From SZUA-100 sp965248135 (GTDB taxonomy: Bacteria > Pseudomonadota > Alphaproteobacteria > Rhizobiales > Rhizobiaceae), in contig CBDFIN010000010.1 in assembly GCA_965248135.1 (NCBI GenBank), positions 62,001-126,000 on the forward strand: a DNA stretch of 64,000 nt, given 5' to 3'. A program made the translations under genes and the position numbers. Numbering within the stretch: position 1 is the stretch's first letter; each line of letters begins with the position of its first letter. The notes under the pieces were generated by a model, which saw only the letters and a program-made list of their open reading frames with translations, was not told the origin of the DNA and made no database searches. Shown one piece after another: positions 8,402 through 17,331 of this stretch.

Positions 8402-9771
8402 CGGGCCGCTCCCTCACCAACCGCCTGTTTGCGGATTGATGCCTCAAGTTCCTCGTCTCGCGTGGCGACTAAAAGCATACCGGGAACCGCCGGATTAAGG
8501 GCGCTGACAACCACCCTTTCGCCAGGCTTCAGCCCGTTGGCGATAACCGCAATATCCTTTTGCAGCATCACGGTTTCCACCTTCTGCAGCGCCAACCGAT
8601 TATCCTTTCCGGCGATATATATCGTGTCGCCATGCAACGCTGTTCGCGGCACCACCAGCGCGTCCTGCATCGCATTGCCCGAGATGACAACTTCGACGAA
8701 CATGCCCTTGGCAAGCGGCGGCCTGCGACCAGGTTCAAGACCGCGATAGGCATTTGACACCGTGACAATCACCCCGATGGTTCGGGTCTTGGGATCGATG
8801 GAATCACTGATACGCGAGACCTCGCCTTCCCAGACGATGGGCGCGGTGCCGAGTTTGAAAATCACTGCAGCCTTTAGACCCAGGTCGGCGAGCGCGCTTG
8901 AAAGCCTCGCCGGCGAGCTTTGATCAATCTTTTTACCTGCCGTGACGGCCAGCAGCATATTGCCAAACTGTCCCATCGGCACCTGGGCTTCGATCTCCGC
9001 TTTCTCGATACCATCAAAGGCACCGACACTTTGACCCGGCACTAGATATTGGCTGATTTCAGTTTTGACGTCTGCAACCCGCGCAGCAAATGGCAGTTTT
9101 ATGCTGGTGCGGGCAAGATTAAGCCTGGCGGTTTCCAGATTTGCCTGATAGACGGCAATTTGCTCTTCCAGCACCGATTTCTGCGTTGGCAGCAATGTCA
9201 GGGTGTTTTTCATCCCCTGAACTTTTTGCCGTTGCGCCAAAAGGCCGCTTTGGGCGTTATCGACCGATGATTGCGCCACGCTGCCGCGTTTAAGCAATTG
9301 CTGCTTGCGCTTCAAATCGGTCTCTTTGAGCGTCAACGCCTGCCGTTCTATCTGCAGCGATTGTTTTGTATTTTCCTCATTAACCGCCAGTTCCTGTAAT
9401 CGCGCTTTCGACGAACGGATGTTTGCTTCCGCCTGGGCGATGGCAAGATCGTAATCGCTGGGCGAAAGGCGAATAATTTCTGTCCCCTCGTCAAGATTGG
9501 CGCCCTTTTGAAAATCCGGGTGGACATAGATCACTTTTCCGCCGACCTGGGAAATACCGTTCCAGGTTTTTGCCGGCCGCACCACGCCGAATCCATCGAC
9601 CGAGGGAACAGTGGTTGTCGGTTGCACCTCAATTATCCGCACATGAGCGCTTCGTTCTTCAACCGGTTTTTGCTGCGGCGGTTGCTTGTTGGTGACAAAA
9701 TAGCCAACCACAGCCGCCCCGGCGAGAATAGGAATGATGGTAAAGAAAATAAGCCGCAGGACATTTTTCAT
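8398..9771 (-). CDS. RND efflux periplasmic adaptor (membrane fusion protein)
   Basis: The product (457 residues from the ATG at 9769-9771) is an HlyD/AcrA-type adaptor that joins the inner-membrane pump to an outer-membrane channel. It has an N-terminal membrane anchor (NVLRLIFFTIIPILAGAAVV). Next come a lipoyl half-domain, a long alpha-helical hairpin (about residues 125-235, rich in Gln, Lys, Glu and Leu), and beta-barrel and membrane-proximal domains ending in PGERVVVSALNPAVPG. A GTG at 9792 would add seven residues. It is the first gene of a two-gene operon with the RND permease, overlapping it by 4 bp. Confidence 0.9.
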   Translation of the reverse strand: MKNVLRLIFFTIIPILAGAAVVGYFVTNKQPPQQKPVEERSAHVRIIEVQPTTTVPSVDGFGVVRPAKTWNGISQVGGKVIYVHPDFQKGANLDEGTEIIRLSPSDYDLAIAQAEANIRSSKARLQELAVNEENTKQSLQIERQALTLKETDLKRKQQLLKRGSVAQSSVDNAQSGLLAQRQKVQGMKNTLTLLPTQKSVLEEQIAVYQANLETARLNLARTSIKLPFAARVADVKTEISQYLVPGQSVGAFDGIEKAEIEAQVPMGQFGNMLLAVTAGKKIDQSSPARLSSALADLGLKAAVIFKLGTAPIVWEGEVSRISDSIDPKTRTIGVIVTVSNAYRGLEPGRRPPLAKGMFVEVVISGNAMQDALVVPRTALHGDTIYIAGKDNRLALQKVETVMLQKDIAVIANGLKPGERVVVSALNPAVPGMLLVATRDEELEASIRKQAVGEGAAR

Positions 9772-9879
9772 GAGCAGTATCGGTAACTCCACATTCCGAT
9801 TTCGGACTATTGCACCACAAGAAGAGCTGCAGTCACCACTGATCTATAGGCTAAACACGGCGTTTGACAAAGCCTTGAA

Positions 9880-11691
9880 TCAGACCCGATCCGACAACAT
9901 TGCCGTATCGAGCAGACGCAGTTGCACGCGCCTTTGGCCCTGCCAATGATTAACATCGAGACTTCCGGCAAAATGCATGGTTTTGCCCCGGTTTGCCAGA
10001 AGCGATTGGCCTAGCGGCTGGTCGGCGCTACGGAACGAAATGCCCTGCAATTGCGCGCCGTCAGCCGAAGCCAGGGTAAAGCGCAGATGATTTGCGCCAA
10101 CGAGATCAACGTAACGGAGCGTGTGGGAAGGAAATGCAAAGATCGGTTGAGAATGACCGGCGCCATAAGGACCGGCCTTGTCAAGCAGATCGGTCAAATT
10201 AAGATCAGCACCACGCGCGCTCAGCGCCGCATCGATTTTCAGGACACTGGTTTGGCGTTCGCGCTCAACATCTTGCGCCAGTCTTTCTTCCAAAAACCCG
10301 CGCAAAACGCCAAGCTTTTTACTCTGCACCGTCAATCCGGCCGCCATGGCGTGGCCGCCACCCTTATCGAGAATACCCTCCTCTACCGCAGCACGCACCG
10401 CCCTGCCAAGATCGACACCCGCGACCGATCGCCCTGAACCACTGCCCTTGCCCGATGGATCAAAGGCAATGGCTATGGCCGGGCGGCGAAAACGATCTTT
10501 TAGCCGCGAAGCCAGCAGCCCGACCACACCCGGGTGCCAGTTATCGCTTTGGGTTACCAGTACCGCCGGCCCCTCGCCTTCTCCAATTTCAAGCTCAGCC
10601 TCACTGATCGCCTGTTCGAGCATCAGCGCCTCAAGCCGCTGGCGTTCGGTGTTGAACATATCAAGCTGCTTGGAAATCTCTCGTGCCTCGGCGGCATCAT
10701 CGGTAGCCAAGAGGCGTGCTCCCAAGGCCGCATCGCCAATGCGGCCACCGGCGTTAATGCGCGGGCCGATGACAAAACCCAGTTGATAGGTGCTCGCCGG
10801 CCCGTTCATCCGTGCCACAGACGCCAGCGCTGTCAATCCCGGGTTTTGCTGGCGGCGGAAAAGTTCCAACCCGCGGCGCACAAAGGCACGGTTGAGACCC
10901 TTTAGCGGCACCACATCACAGACCGTGCCGGTCGCCACCAGATCCAGCCATTGCAACAGGTTCGGTTCCTCACGGTCATTGCCGTACCACCCACGACGGC
11001 GCAGTTCCCGGTTGATCGCCACAACACCGAGATAAACCACGCCGGCAGCGCATAAATGCCCCTGGGCAGAAAGGTCATCCTGCCGGTTTGGATTTACCAG
11101 CGCGACAACCGGCGGCAGTTCCTCTCCCACCTGGTGGTGGTCAAACACGACAATGTCGACGCCCAAGCTCTTTGCCTCTTCAAACGCCTCGAAACTGGTC
11201 GACCCACAATCGACCGAGACGATGAGTTTTATGCCCCGCTCCGCCAGCTCGCGGATTGCCATGGCATTGGGACCGTAGCCTTCGAAAATACGGTCGGGAA
11301 TATAAATTTCTGCCGCCAGACCGTTATAGCGCAAAAATCGCGTCAACAGCGCCGAAGAGGTGGCGCCATCGACGTCGTAATCACCGAATATCGCAATTTT
11401 TTCAACGCTTTCAACCGCATCAGCGATACGGCCTGCTGCATCATCCATCGCGGTTAATGAGGAGGGATCGACCATCAAATCGCGGATAGCAGGGTTGAGG
11501 AAGTCCCTGGCCTCATCGAGCCCGACGCCTCTTGCCGCCAGAATGCGGGCAACAATATCCGGGATACTGTGCTGTTGGGCGATAGCGCCGGCAAGATTGG
11601 TACCATGCAGGTCTAAGCGTTCCTGCCAGCGAAGACCGGTCACCGACTGCTCGACCTGCAGGAATGTGCGTTGATTTTTAGCAGTGCTCAT
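9880..11691 (-). CDS. recJ: Single-stranded-DNA-specific exonuclease RecJ
   Basis: RecJ degrades single-stranded DNA 5' to 3' in recombination and repair. The DHH phosphoesterase motifs are clear: GDYDVDGATSSALL, SVDCGST, VFDHHQ and, in the DHHA1 domain, GGGHAMAAG. A C-terminal OB fold follows (about residues 490-600). I used the ATG at 11689-11691 (MSTAKNQRTFLQVEQS), giving 603 residues; a start at 11739 would add 16 residues of low similarity. It stands alone, 84 bp downstream of the CoA-binding protein gene. Confidence 0.95.
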   Translation of the reverse strand: MSTAKNQRTFLQVEQSVTGLRWQERLDLHGTNLAGAIAQQHSIPDIVARILAARGVGLDEARDFLNPAIRDLMVDPSSLTAMDDAAGRIADAVESVEKIAIFGDYDVDGATSSALLTRFLRYNGLAAEIYIPDRIFEGYGPNAMAIRELAERGIKLIVSVDCGSTSFEAFEEAKSLGVDIVVFDHHQVGEELPPVVALVNPNRQDDLSAQGHLCAAGVVYLGVVAINRELRRRGWYGNDREEPNLLQWLDLVATGTVCDVVPLKGLNRAFVRRGLELFRRQQNPGLTALASVARMNGPASTYQLGFVIGPRINAGGRIGDAALGARLLATDDAAEAREISKQLDMFNTERQRLEALMLEQAISEAELEIGEGEGPAVLVTQSDNWHPGVVGLLASRLKDRFRRPAIAIAFDPSGKGSGSGRSVAGVDLGRAVRAAVEEGILDKGGGHAMAAGLTVQSKKLGVLRGFLEERLAQDVERERQTSVLKIDAALSARGADLNLTDLLDKAGPYGAGHSQPIFAFPSHTLRYVDLVGANHLRFTLASADGAQLQGISFRSADQPLGQSLLANRGKTMHFAGSLDVNHWQGQRRVQLRLLDTAMLSDRV

Positions 11692-11775
11692 CGCCCAATG
11701 ATAGGCATTGGCGAAAAGAAAATCATCCCCAAAACCCAATCCATATTTTTGCGGTAACGAAAGGGTGGCAACCGG

Positions 11776-12303
11776 CTACTTGTCGCTTTGGGTCAAACCG
11801 AAATGCTGAAATCCCTTATTCAGTTTCGGCTTTTTTGACGAGATCATCTTGCGGTTGACCCCGGTCCAGCCGATCTCGCCTGAAAGCCTGCCATATTCAA
11901 TTTTTGGGCAACGGTTCATCACCACCTCAATGCCGGCGGTTTCAAGCGCTGCTGCAACCGCATCGTCTCTCACGCCCAGCTGCATCCAGATAACTTTCGG
12001 TAATGGTTCAAGCTCCAGCGCATCGCTAACAACACCAGGCACCGCCGCGCTGGCGCGAAAAATATCGACCATATCAATCGGTTCTGGAATATCGCCAGGC
12101 GTCGCATAGGTCATGGCGCCACAGATTTCCTTGCCCGCATGACCGGGATTGACGGGGTAGACCGTGTAACCTTTGTCGATAAGGTATTTGACTACGAAAT
12201 AACTGGGCCGAACGGTCTTGGGGCTGGCACCGACCACCGCCACGCTCTTCACCGTGCTCAGGATCGAGCGGATATAGCTGTCAGTATAGGAATCATGGTT
12301 CAT
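11776..12303 (-). CDS. CoA-binding domain protein (YccU family)
   Basis: The 175-residue protein is a single Rossmann-like CoA-binding domain with the signature SVAVVGASPKTVRPSYFVVKYL and later NRCPKIEY. It resembles the CoA-binding part of succinyl-CoA synthetase alpha but has no catalytic partner domain. E. coli YccU is the best-known relative, and its function is not settled. I chose the ATG at 12301-12303 because the 12 extra residues from 12339 are not conserved-looking. It may be co-transcribed with recJ. Confidence 0.85.
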   Translation of the reverse strand: MNHDSYTDSYIRSILSTVKSVAVVGASPKTVRPSYFVVKYLIDKGYTVYPVNPGHAGKEICGAMTYATPGDIPEPIDMVDIFRASAAVPGVVSDALELEPLPKVIWMQLGVRDDAVAAALETAGIEVVMNRCPKIEYGRLSGEIGWTGVNRKMISSKKPKLNKGFQHFGLTQSDK

Positions 12304-12512
12304 AACTGCGATGAGATCACCATTCGCTGGCGGAGGCAAGAGCCAGCGGCGGCAAATTATTGGCTTGAAGGGAGCCTACATGAGTACCTTTGAAAGAGGG
12401 TCAATTGATACCTTTAAAATCGCCTGCAAGACGAAAACCCATGCAATGGGCAGAAATTCAAATGGCGAATTCTGAAAACTTGCTTAAACTGTGCAAACCA
12501 CGAACCACAAAG
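12304..12512. promoter_or_regulatory. Divergent promoter region upstream of the protocatechuate operon
   Basis: About 209 bp separate the CoA-binding gene and galB, so the operon promoter should lie here. Two near-identical 12-mers, GTACCTTTGAAA at 12384-12395 and ATACCTTTAAAA at 12408-12419, start 24 bp apart on the same strand. Between them, GGTCAATTGATACC is a partial palindrome. This spacing suits a dimeric regulator binding one DNA face, but no regulator gene is nearby and the role is inferred. Confidence 0.3.
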
Positions 12513-13265
12513 ATGAAAGAAACTGCCATGCAGGAAAACAACTCCGCACTCGTGATCAGCGCCCATGCGGCCGATTTTGTCTGGCGGGCGGGCGGTGCCA
12601 TAGCGCTGCACGGCGAAAGGGGCTATCAGGTGACGGTCGCCTGCCTTTCTTACGGCGAGCGTGGCGAATCGGCGAAATTGTGGAAGGCCGGCAAAACCAC
12701 TCTTGAAGCGGTGAAAGCAGCACGGCGCAAGGAAGCTGAGGCGGCAGCAAAGGTACTTGGCGTGCACGATATCGTGTTTTTCGATCTCGGCGACTATCCA
12801 CTGGATATGGACCGGGAGGCCAAATTCAAACTTGTCGATCTGATTAGAGCGGTGCAGCCTAATTTCATGATGAGCCATTCGCACTATGATCCCTATAATA
12901 CTGATCATTCCTATGCCACTTGTGTCGCCATGGAATGCCGGATGATCGCCCAGGCCTGGGGGCATAATCCTGGCGAGAAGGTGCTGGGCGCACCGCAGCT
13001 CTATCTGTTCGAACCGCACCAAACCGAGCAGATGGGCTGGAAACCGGATGTATTTTTGGACATTACCGATGTGTGGGATAAAAAACGCGCGGCGATCGAA
13101 TGCATGGAGGGGCAGGAACATTTGTGGAATTTCTACACCAATGTCGCAGAAAACCGCGGCAATCATTTCCGCCGGAATTCCGGTGGCATGGCCGGTGGCA
13201 GGCCGGCAAAATATGCCGAAGGATTTCAAAGCGTTTACCCGCGCACGGTGGATGAATTGACATGA
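12513..13265 (+). CDS. galB: 4-oxalomesaconate hydratase, LmbE/GalB type
   Basis: GalB hydrates 4-oxalomesaconate to 4-carboxy-4-hydroxy-2-oxoadipate in protocatechuate 4,5-cleavage and gallate catabolism. It belongs to the zinc-dependent LmbE/PIG-L fold rather than the amidohydrolase fold of Sphingomonas LigJ. The metal motif near the N-terminus (LVISAHAADFVWRAGG) shows the usual LmbE AHPDD changed to AHAAD, as in the GalB branch, and a His-rich segment SHSHYDPYNTDH follows. I used the ATG at 12513 (250 residues); ATG 12528 is equally possible, and a start at 12390 adds unconserved sequence. It is the first gene of the operon and overlaps the aldolase gene by 4 bp. Confidence 0.88.
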   Translation: MKETAMQENNSALVISAHAADFVWRAGGAIALHGERGYQVTVACLSYGERGESAKLWKAGKTTLEAVKAARRKEAEAAAKVLGVHDIVFFDLGDYPLDMDREAKFKLVDLIRAVQPNFMMSHSHYDPYNTDHSYATCVAMECRMIAQAWGHNPGEKVLGAPQLYLFEPHQTEQMGWKPDVFLDITDVWDKKRAAIECMEGQEHLWNFYTNVAENRGNHFRRNSGGMAGGRPAKYAEGFQSVYPRTVDELT

Positions 13266-13933
13266 ATATCGTGGTTCAAAACATCCGCCGGGCGGACGCC
13301 GATATCATTGACGCGCTTGGAGCGTGTGGTGTGGCCACGGTGCACGAGGCGCAAGGCCGAAAAGGGCTGTTGGCGGCCAATATGCGCCCGATCTATCGTG
13401 GTGCGCGGTTAGCGGCTTGTGCCGTTACTATCTCCGCACCGCCGGGCGACAACTGGATGGTGCATGTGGCAATCGAACAGGTGAAAGAGGGCGACGTTTT
13501 AGTGCTTGCGCCGACTTCGCCCTCCAACGCCGGCTATTTCGGTGATCTTCTGGCGACCTCTATGCAGGCGCGCGGTGGGCGTGGACTGGTGATCGATGCC
13601 GGGATCCGCGATGTCGCCGATCTCACAGAAATGAAATTTCCGGTATGGTCAAGCGCCATCTTTGCTGAGGGCACAGTGAAGGAAACTCTGGGCAGCGTCA
13701 ATGTGCCGGTGGTTTGTGCCGGCGCTCTGATCAATCCCGGCGACGTTATTGTTGGCGATGATGACGGCGTGTGCGTGGTGCGGCGCGATGAGGCCAAATC
13801 GGTGCTCAAAGCGGCAAAGGCCCGGCTTGCCGCCGAGGAAGAAAAACGCCAGCGGCTGGCCTCAGGCGAACTTGGTCTTGATATGTATAATATGCGGGAA
13901 CGGCTGGCCGAAAAGGGCTTGAAATATGTCTGA
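13262..13933 (+). CDS. ligK: 4-carboxy-4-hydroxy-2-oxoadipate aldolase
   Basis: This 223-residue protein is a class II aldolase of the RraA-like HMG/CHA family (also called GalC or ProA). It splits 4-carboxy-4-hydroxy-2-oxoadipate into pyruvate and oxaloacetate, the last step of the pathway. Recognisable features are TVHEAQGRKGLL near residue 25, the substrate-loop region GDLLATSMQARG, and GLVIDAGIRDVADL with the Arg-Asp pair typical of active family members. The start overlaps the galB stop by 4 bp (ATGA), and the end overlaps galD by 8 bp, so translation is coupled throughout. Confidence 0.92.
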   Translation: MNIVVQNIRRADADIIDALGACGVATVHEAQGRKGLLAANMRPIYRGARLAACAVTISAPPGDNWMVHVAIEQVKEGDVLVLAPTSPSNAGYFGDLLATSMQARGGRGLVIDAGIRDVADLTEMKFPVWSSAIFAEGTVKETLGSVNVPVVCAGALINPGDVIVGDDDGVCVVRRDEAKSVLKAAKARLAAEEEKRQRLASGELGLDMYNMRERLAEKGLKYV

Positions 13934-15023
13934 TGCCGGGAACGGGCATTGGTCAAACGGCATCCGCTGCATGTGGATGCGCGGCGGCACGTCGAAGGGC
14001 GGGTGTTTTCTGAGCACTGATCTGCCGGTTGATCAAGGTTTGCGCGACCGGTTGCTGCTTGGTGTCATGGGATCACCGGACCCAAGACAAATCGATGGCA
14101 TGGGTGGTGCCGATCCGCTGACATCTAAAGTGGCTATAGTTGGGCATTCGGACCATGAAGATGCCGATGTGGACTATCTGTTTCTGCAGGTCGGCGTCGA
14201 CAAGCCGCTGGTTAGTGATGTGCAAAATTGTGGCAATCTGCTCGCCGGTGTCGCACCCTTTGCCATCGAGCGCGGACTGGTAAAGGCGCAGGACGGTGAA
14301 ACCAACGTGCGGGTTTTCATGTGCAATACCGGCAAGATTGCCGTGGCGCGGGTGCAAACGCCTGGCGGTCGCATTGCCTATAGCGGTAAATCCACAATCG
14401 ATGGCGTGCCGGGAACCGCAGCACCGGTGTTGCTGTCATTTGAAGATACCGCTGGCTCGACCTGTGGTGCGCTTTTGCCCACCGGCAATGTTATCGATAT
14501 CATCGACGGTATAGATGCAACGCTGATCGACAACGGCATGCCAACGGTAATTTTGCGCGCCAAAGACATGGGGATTGCAGGAACCGAAAGCCGCGAACAA
14601 CTGGATGGCGACGTTGATTTGCGAAACCGGCTGGAGACGATAAGAATGAAGCTCGGCCCGATGATGAACCTTGGTGATGTGCAGCAAAAGACCATACCGA
14701 AAATGACCATGGTTAGCCCAGCCACCAGTGGTGGCGCGATTGCCAGCCGCACATTCATACCCCACCGTTGTCACGCTTCAATCGGGGTCTTGGGCGCCGT
14801 CAGTGTGGCAACCGCATGTGTGCTTCCCGGTTCGATAGCCAACGATCTTGCCATCATTTCGGGGGGAGAAGAAAAGGAGTTGCGCATCGAACATCCAATT
14901 GGCGCAACGAGTGTGGTGGTAACCATGGACGAAGCTGAAAATGTAACATCTGCCGCAATTTTGCGTACCGCACGCAAATTGTTCGACGGCACCGTATTTC
15001 CTGCCACGAATTGGACAAATTAA
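13926..15023 (+). CDS. galD: 4-oxalomesaconate tautomerase (PrpF-like)
   Basis: The 365-residue product belongs to the PrpF/DapF-like isomerase fold and matches GalD (LigU in sphingomonads), which tautomerises or isomerises 4-oxalomesaconate before hydration. The N-terminus has the family signature CMWMRGGTSKGGCF, and the second half has PATSGGAIASRTFIPHRCH. Length is normal. It overlaps ligK by 8 bp and ends 3 bp before ligI. A methylaconitate isomerase role is the main alternative for the fold, but the operon fixes the assignment. Confidence 0.9.
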   Translation: MSDAGNGHWSNGIRCMWMRGGTSKGGCFLSTDLPVDQGLRDRLLLGVMGSPDPRQIDGMGGADPLTSKVAIVGHSDHEDADVDYLFLQVGVDKPLVSDVQNCGNLLAGVAPFAIERGLVKAQDGETNVRVFMCNTGKIAVARVQTPGGRIAYSGKSTIDGVPGTAAPVLLSFEDTAGSTCGALLPTGNVIDIIDGIDATLIDNGMPTVILRAKDMGIAGTESREQLDGDVDLRNRLETIRMKLGPMMNLGDVQQKTIPKMTMVSPATSGGAIASRTFIPHRCHASIGVLGAVSVATACVLPGSIANDLAIISGGEEKELRIEHPIGATSVVVTMDEAENVTSAAILRTARKLFDGTVFPATNWTN

Positions 15024-15026
15024 ACC

Positions 15027-15905
15027 ATGGATGCCGACTACCGCCCGTATCATCCAAACCCGTCGAAGCCGCAATTTACACCGCCGGCAGGCGCGGTTGA
15101 CGCCCATTGCCATGTCTTCGGTCCGGCTGCGCGCTTTCCCTACGCGCTTGAGCGAAAATACACCCCTTGCGATGCGTCGAAGGAAAAACTATTTGCGCTA
15201 CGCCATCATCTGGGTTTTGCCCGAAATGTCATTGTTCAGGCCTCCTGCCACGGTCGCAACAATGAAGCGCTGATCGATGCGCTTGGTTCGGCAGGCGATT
15301 TAGCGCGAGGGGTGGCGGTAGTCGGACCCGATATCCGGGATGGTGAACTTGAACAGATGCACCAGGCCGGGGTCAGAGCGGTACGGTTTAATTTTGTCAA
15401 GCGGCTGGTCGACGCAACACCCCGGGAAGTTTTTCTAAAAATCGCCCAAAGGGTTGCAAAACTGGGCTGGCACATCGTCGTCTATTTCGAGGCGGCTGAC
15501 CTGGAAGAGCTGATGCCATTTCTTCAACAAATGCCAACCACTCTTGTGATCGATCACATGGGAAGGCCGGATGTTAAAAAGGGCGTTGATCATCACGATT
15601 TCCAGCGTTTTATTGACTTTCTGGCCAGCAATGACAATATCTGGACCAAGGTGAGCTGTCCTGAGCGGTTGACCGCCCTTGGGCCGCCCTATGACGATGT
15701 GGTGCCGTTTTCCCGACTATTGGTCGAGCAGTTTCCCGACCGGGTGCTGTGGGGTACCGACTGGCCACATCCCAACATGAAATCTCACATGCCGGACGAT
15801 GGTGCGCTGGTTGATGTAATTCCAACAATTGCCCAAAATCAGGAACTGCTGCGCGCCTTGCTGGTCGATAATCCAATGCGGCTTTATTGGCCCGAAGATA
15901 CATAG
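15027..15905 (+). CDS. ligI: 2-pyrone-4,6-dicarboxylate hydrolase
   Basis: LigI opens the lactone 2-pyrone-4,6-dicarboxylate to 4-oxalomesaconate and is a metal-independent member of the amidohydrolase superfamily. The product has 292 residues with the beta-barrel motif VDAHCHVFGP (His27 and His29), LVIDHMGRPD in the middle, and the catalytic-aspartate segment LWGTDWPHPN near the C-terminus. It lies between galD and ligA with short spacers. Its presence implies that ring cleavage goes through the pyrone, so a LigC-type dehydrogenase is expected but is not in the window. Confidence 0.93.
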   Translation: MDADYRPYHPNPSKPQFTPPAGAVDAHCHVFGPAARFPYALERKYTPCDASKEKLFALRHHLGFARNVIVQASCHGRNNEALIDALGSAGDLARGVAVVGPDIRDGELEQMHQAGVRAVRFNFVKRLVDATPREVFLKIAQRVAKLGWHIVVYFEAADLEELMPFLQQMPTTLVIDHMGRPDVKKGVDHHDFQRFIDFLASNDNIWTKVSCPERLTALGPPYDDVVPFSRLLVEQFPDRVLWGTDWPHPNMKSHMPDDGALVDVIPTIAQNQELLRALLVDNPMRLYWPEDT

Positions 15906-15924
15906 TGATGAAAGGAATGCCTTT

Positions 15925-16284
15925 ATGGATTTAACCAAACTGGATCACCACACTCCTATTCCCGGAACCACATTGTTCGATGGTGAGCAAGCAATGAAAG
16001 GCTATGCGCTAAACAAGATGTGTTATTCCTTCAATCGGGCCGACGCACGGCAGGAATATCTCGACGATCCTGAAATTTACTTCGACAAATTCGACCTCAA
16101 CGAAGAGCAAAAACAGGCCTGTCGCGATAAAAACGTCCTGGCGATGATTGCCGCGGGTGGAAACATCTATTATCTGGCCAAATTTGCCGGCATCTACAAA
16201 TTGAGCGTTCAGGATGTCGGCGCCCAACAGACCGGCATGAGTGTTGATGAGTTTAAGGAAAAACTGAGAAAGGCGGGAGACTGA
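15925..16284 (+). CDS. ligA: Protocatechuate 4,5-dioxygenase, alpha subunit
   Basis: LigA is the small subunit of the extradiol ring-cleavage dioxygenase and caps the active site of LigB. The product is 119 residues from the ATG at 15925, which has an AAGGA ribosome site just upstream; a longer frame from 15829 lies inside ligI. Family features include KGYALNKMCYSFN near residue 25 and the conserved segment DKNVLAMIAAGGNIYYLAKFA read in two parts. It ends 2 bp before ligB, as expected for subunits made in equal amounts. Confidence 0.93.
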   Translation: MDLTKLDHHTPIPGTTLFDGEQAMKGYALNKMCYSFNRADARQEYLDDPEIYFDKFDLNEEQKQACRDKNVLAMIAAGGNIYYLAKFAGIYKLSVQDVGAQQTGMSVDEFKEKLRKAGD

Positions 16285-16286
16285 CC

Positions 16287-17129
16287 ATGGCTACGATTAT
16301 TGGAGGGGTATCCACATCCCATATTCCCGCCGTCGGCAACGCGATTGCCAATGAACTTTATCAGGAGCCCTATTGGAAACCGTTCTTTGACGGCTATCCG
16401 CCGATCAGAGAATGGCTCGACAAGCACAAGCCCGATGTGGCGATCAATATCTACAACGACCATGGGTTGGGATTTTTTCTCGATCAAATGCCGACATTCG
16501 CCATTGGGGCAGCGCATCAATACATCAATGAAGATGAAGGCTGGGGTATCCCGGTACTGCCGCCGTTTCCCGGCGATGCAAAATTTTCCTGGCACATAAT
16601 CGAGGGCATGGTTGAAGCCGAATTCGACATAACCTCGTGTCAGCAACTGGCGGTCGATCATGGATTTACTGTACCTATGCAATTGTTCTGGCCGGGATTG
16701 ATGGACAACCCCAATATGCCGCGCGCTATCCCTATAAGCGCCAATACCGTGCAGCATCCCATCCCGACGCTGAAGCGCGCCCTTGATTTCGGCAAGGCGC
16801 TTGGCAATGCCATTCGTTCCTACCCTGAGGACATCAAGGTCGTGGTATTGGGCACAGGTGGCCTGTCGCATCAGCTCGATGGTGAGCGTGCCGGGCACAT
16901 CAACAAGGAATTCGACCAGATGTGCATGGAAAAAATCGTCACGGACCCGGAAGAGCTGACCAGGATCTCACGCCATGAACTGGTTCGTCAGGCTGGCGCG
17001 CAAGGAACCGAATTTTTGATGTGGATGATGATGCGGGGTGCGCTGGGAGAAAAAGTCACACCGCTACACAAGAACTACCATATCCCGATTTCAAACACCG
17101 GTGCCGGCACCATGATAATGGCCTGTTAG
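16287..17129 (+). CDS. ligB: Protocatechuate 4,5-dioxygenase, beta (catalytic) subunit
   Basis: LigB is a type II extradiol dioxygenase that uses Fe(II) and oxygen to cleave protocatechuate between carbons 4 and 5. The iron ligands occur at the expected places: His12 (TSHIPAVG), His59 (NIYNDHG) and Glu242 (GTEFLMW). The catalytic base is His195 in GGLSHQLDG. These agree with the numbering of the Sphingobium enzyme within two residues. The 280-residue length is standard. It is the last gene of the operon. Gallate dioxygenases share this fold, but they are usually single longer chains, so a separate LigA supports protocatechuate as substrate. Confidence 0.95.
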   Translation: MATIIGGVSTSHIPAVGNAIANELYQEPYWKPFFDGYPPIREWLDKHKPDVAINIYNDHGLGFFLDQMPTFAIGAAHQYINEDEGWGIPVLPPFPGDAKFSWHIIEGMVEAEFDITSCQQLAVDHGFTVPMQLFWPGLMDNPNMPRAIPISANTVQHPIPTLKRALDFGKALGNAIRSYPEDIKVVVLGTGGLSHQLDGERAGHINKEFDQMCMEKIVTDPEELTRISRHELVRQAGAQGTEFLMWMMMRGALGEKVTPLHKNYHIPISNTGAGTMIMAC

Positions 17130-17331
17130 GGCTCGCTGGAATAGTTGGAAATTAACCCTGCGTTCACCATGCAGGAGCTAGAATGGCCCTTCATGGGGAC
17201 CGGGCGGAAGTGTCCTTTGCCGGACATGCCGCTGGTGTTGTAGGCAAACCTCCACCTGACATTGCTGCTTTCATTCTTGAGGCATGGCATTTTGCCAGGA
17301 GTAGGTTGGATTTGATCGGATTTTCGACTGC
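17130..17331. other. Short region between ligB and the polysaccharide gene pair
   Basis: These 202 bp hold no feature I can name. Overlapping short frames exist on both strands: 54 codons on the minus strand (17126-17290) and 56 codons on the plus strand starting near 17183. Neither has a clear ribosome site or known family. The region should hold the promoter of the following gene and the end of the lig transcript. Confidence 0.35.

Noticed and set aside
15829..15924. Longer N-terminus for ligA
   Set aside because: The extra 32 codons lie inside ligI in another frame, and the ATG at 15925 has a good ribosome site and the family-typical start.
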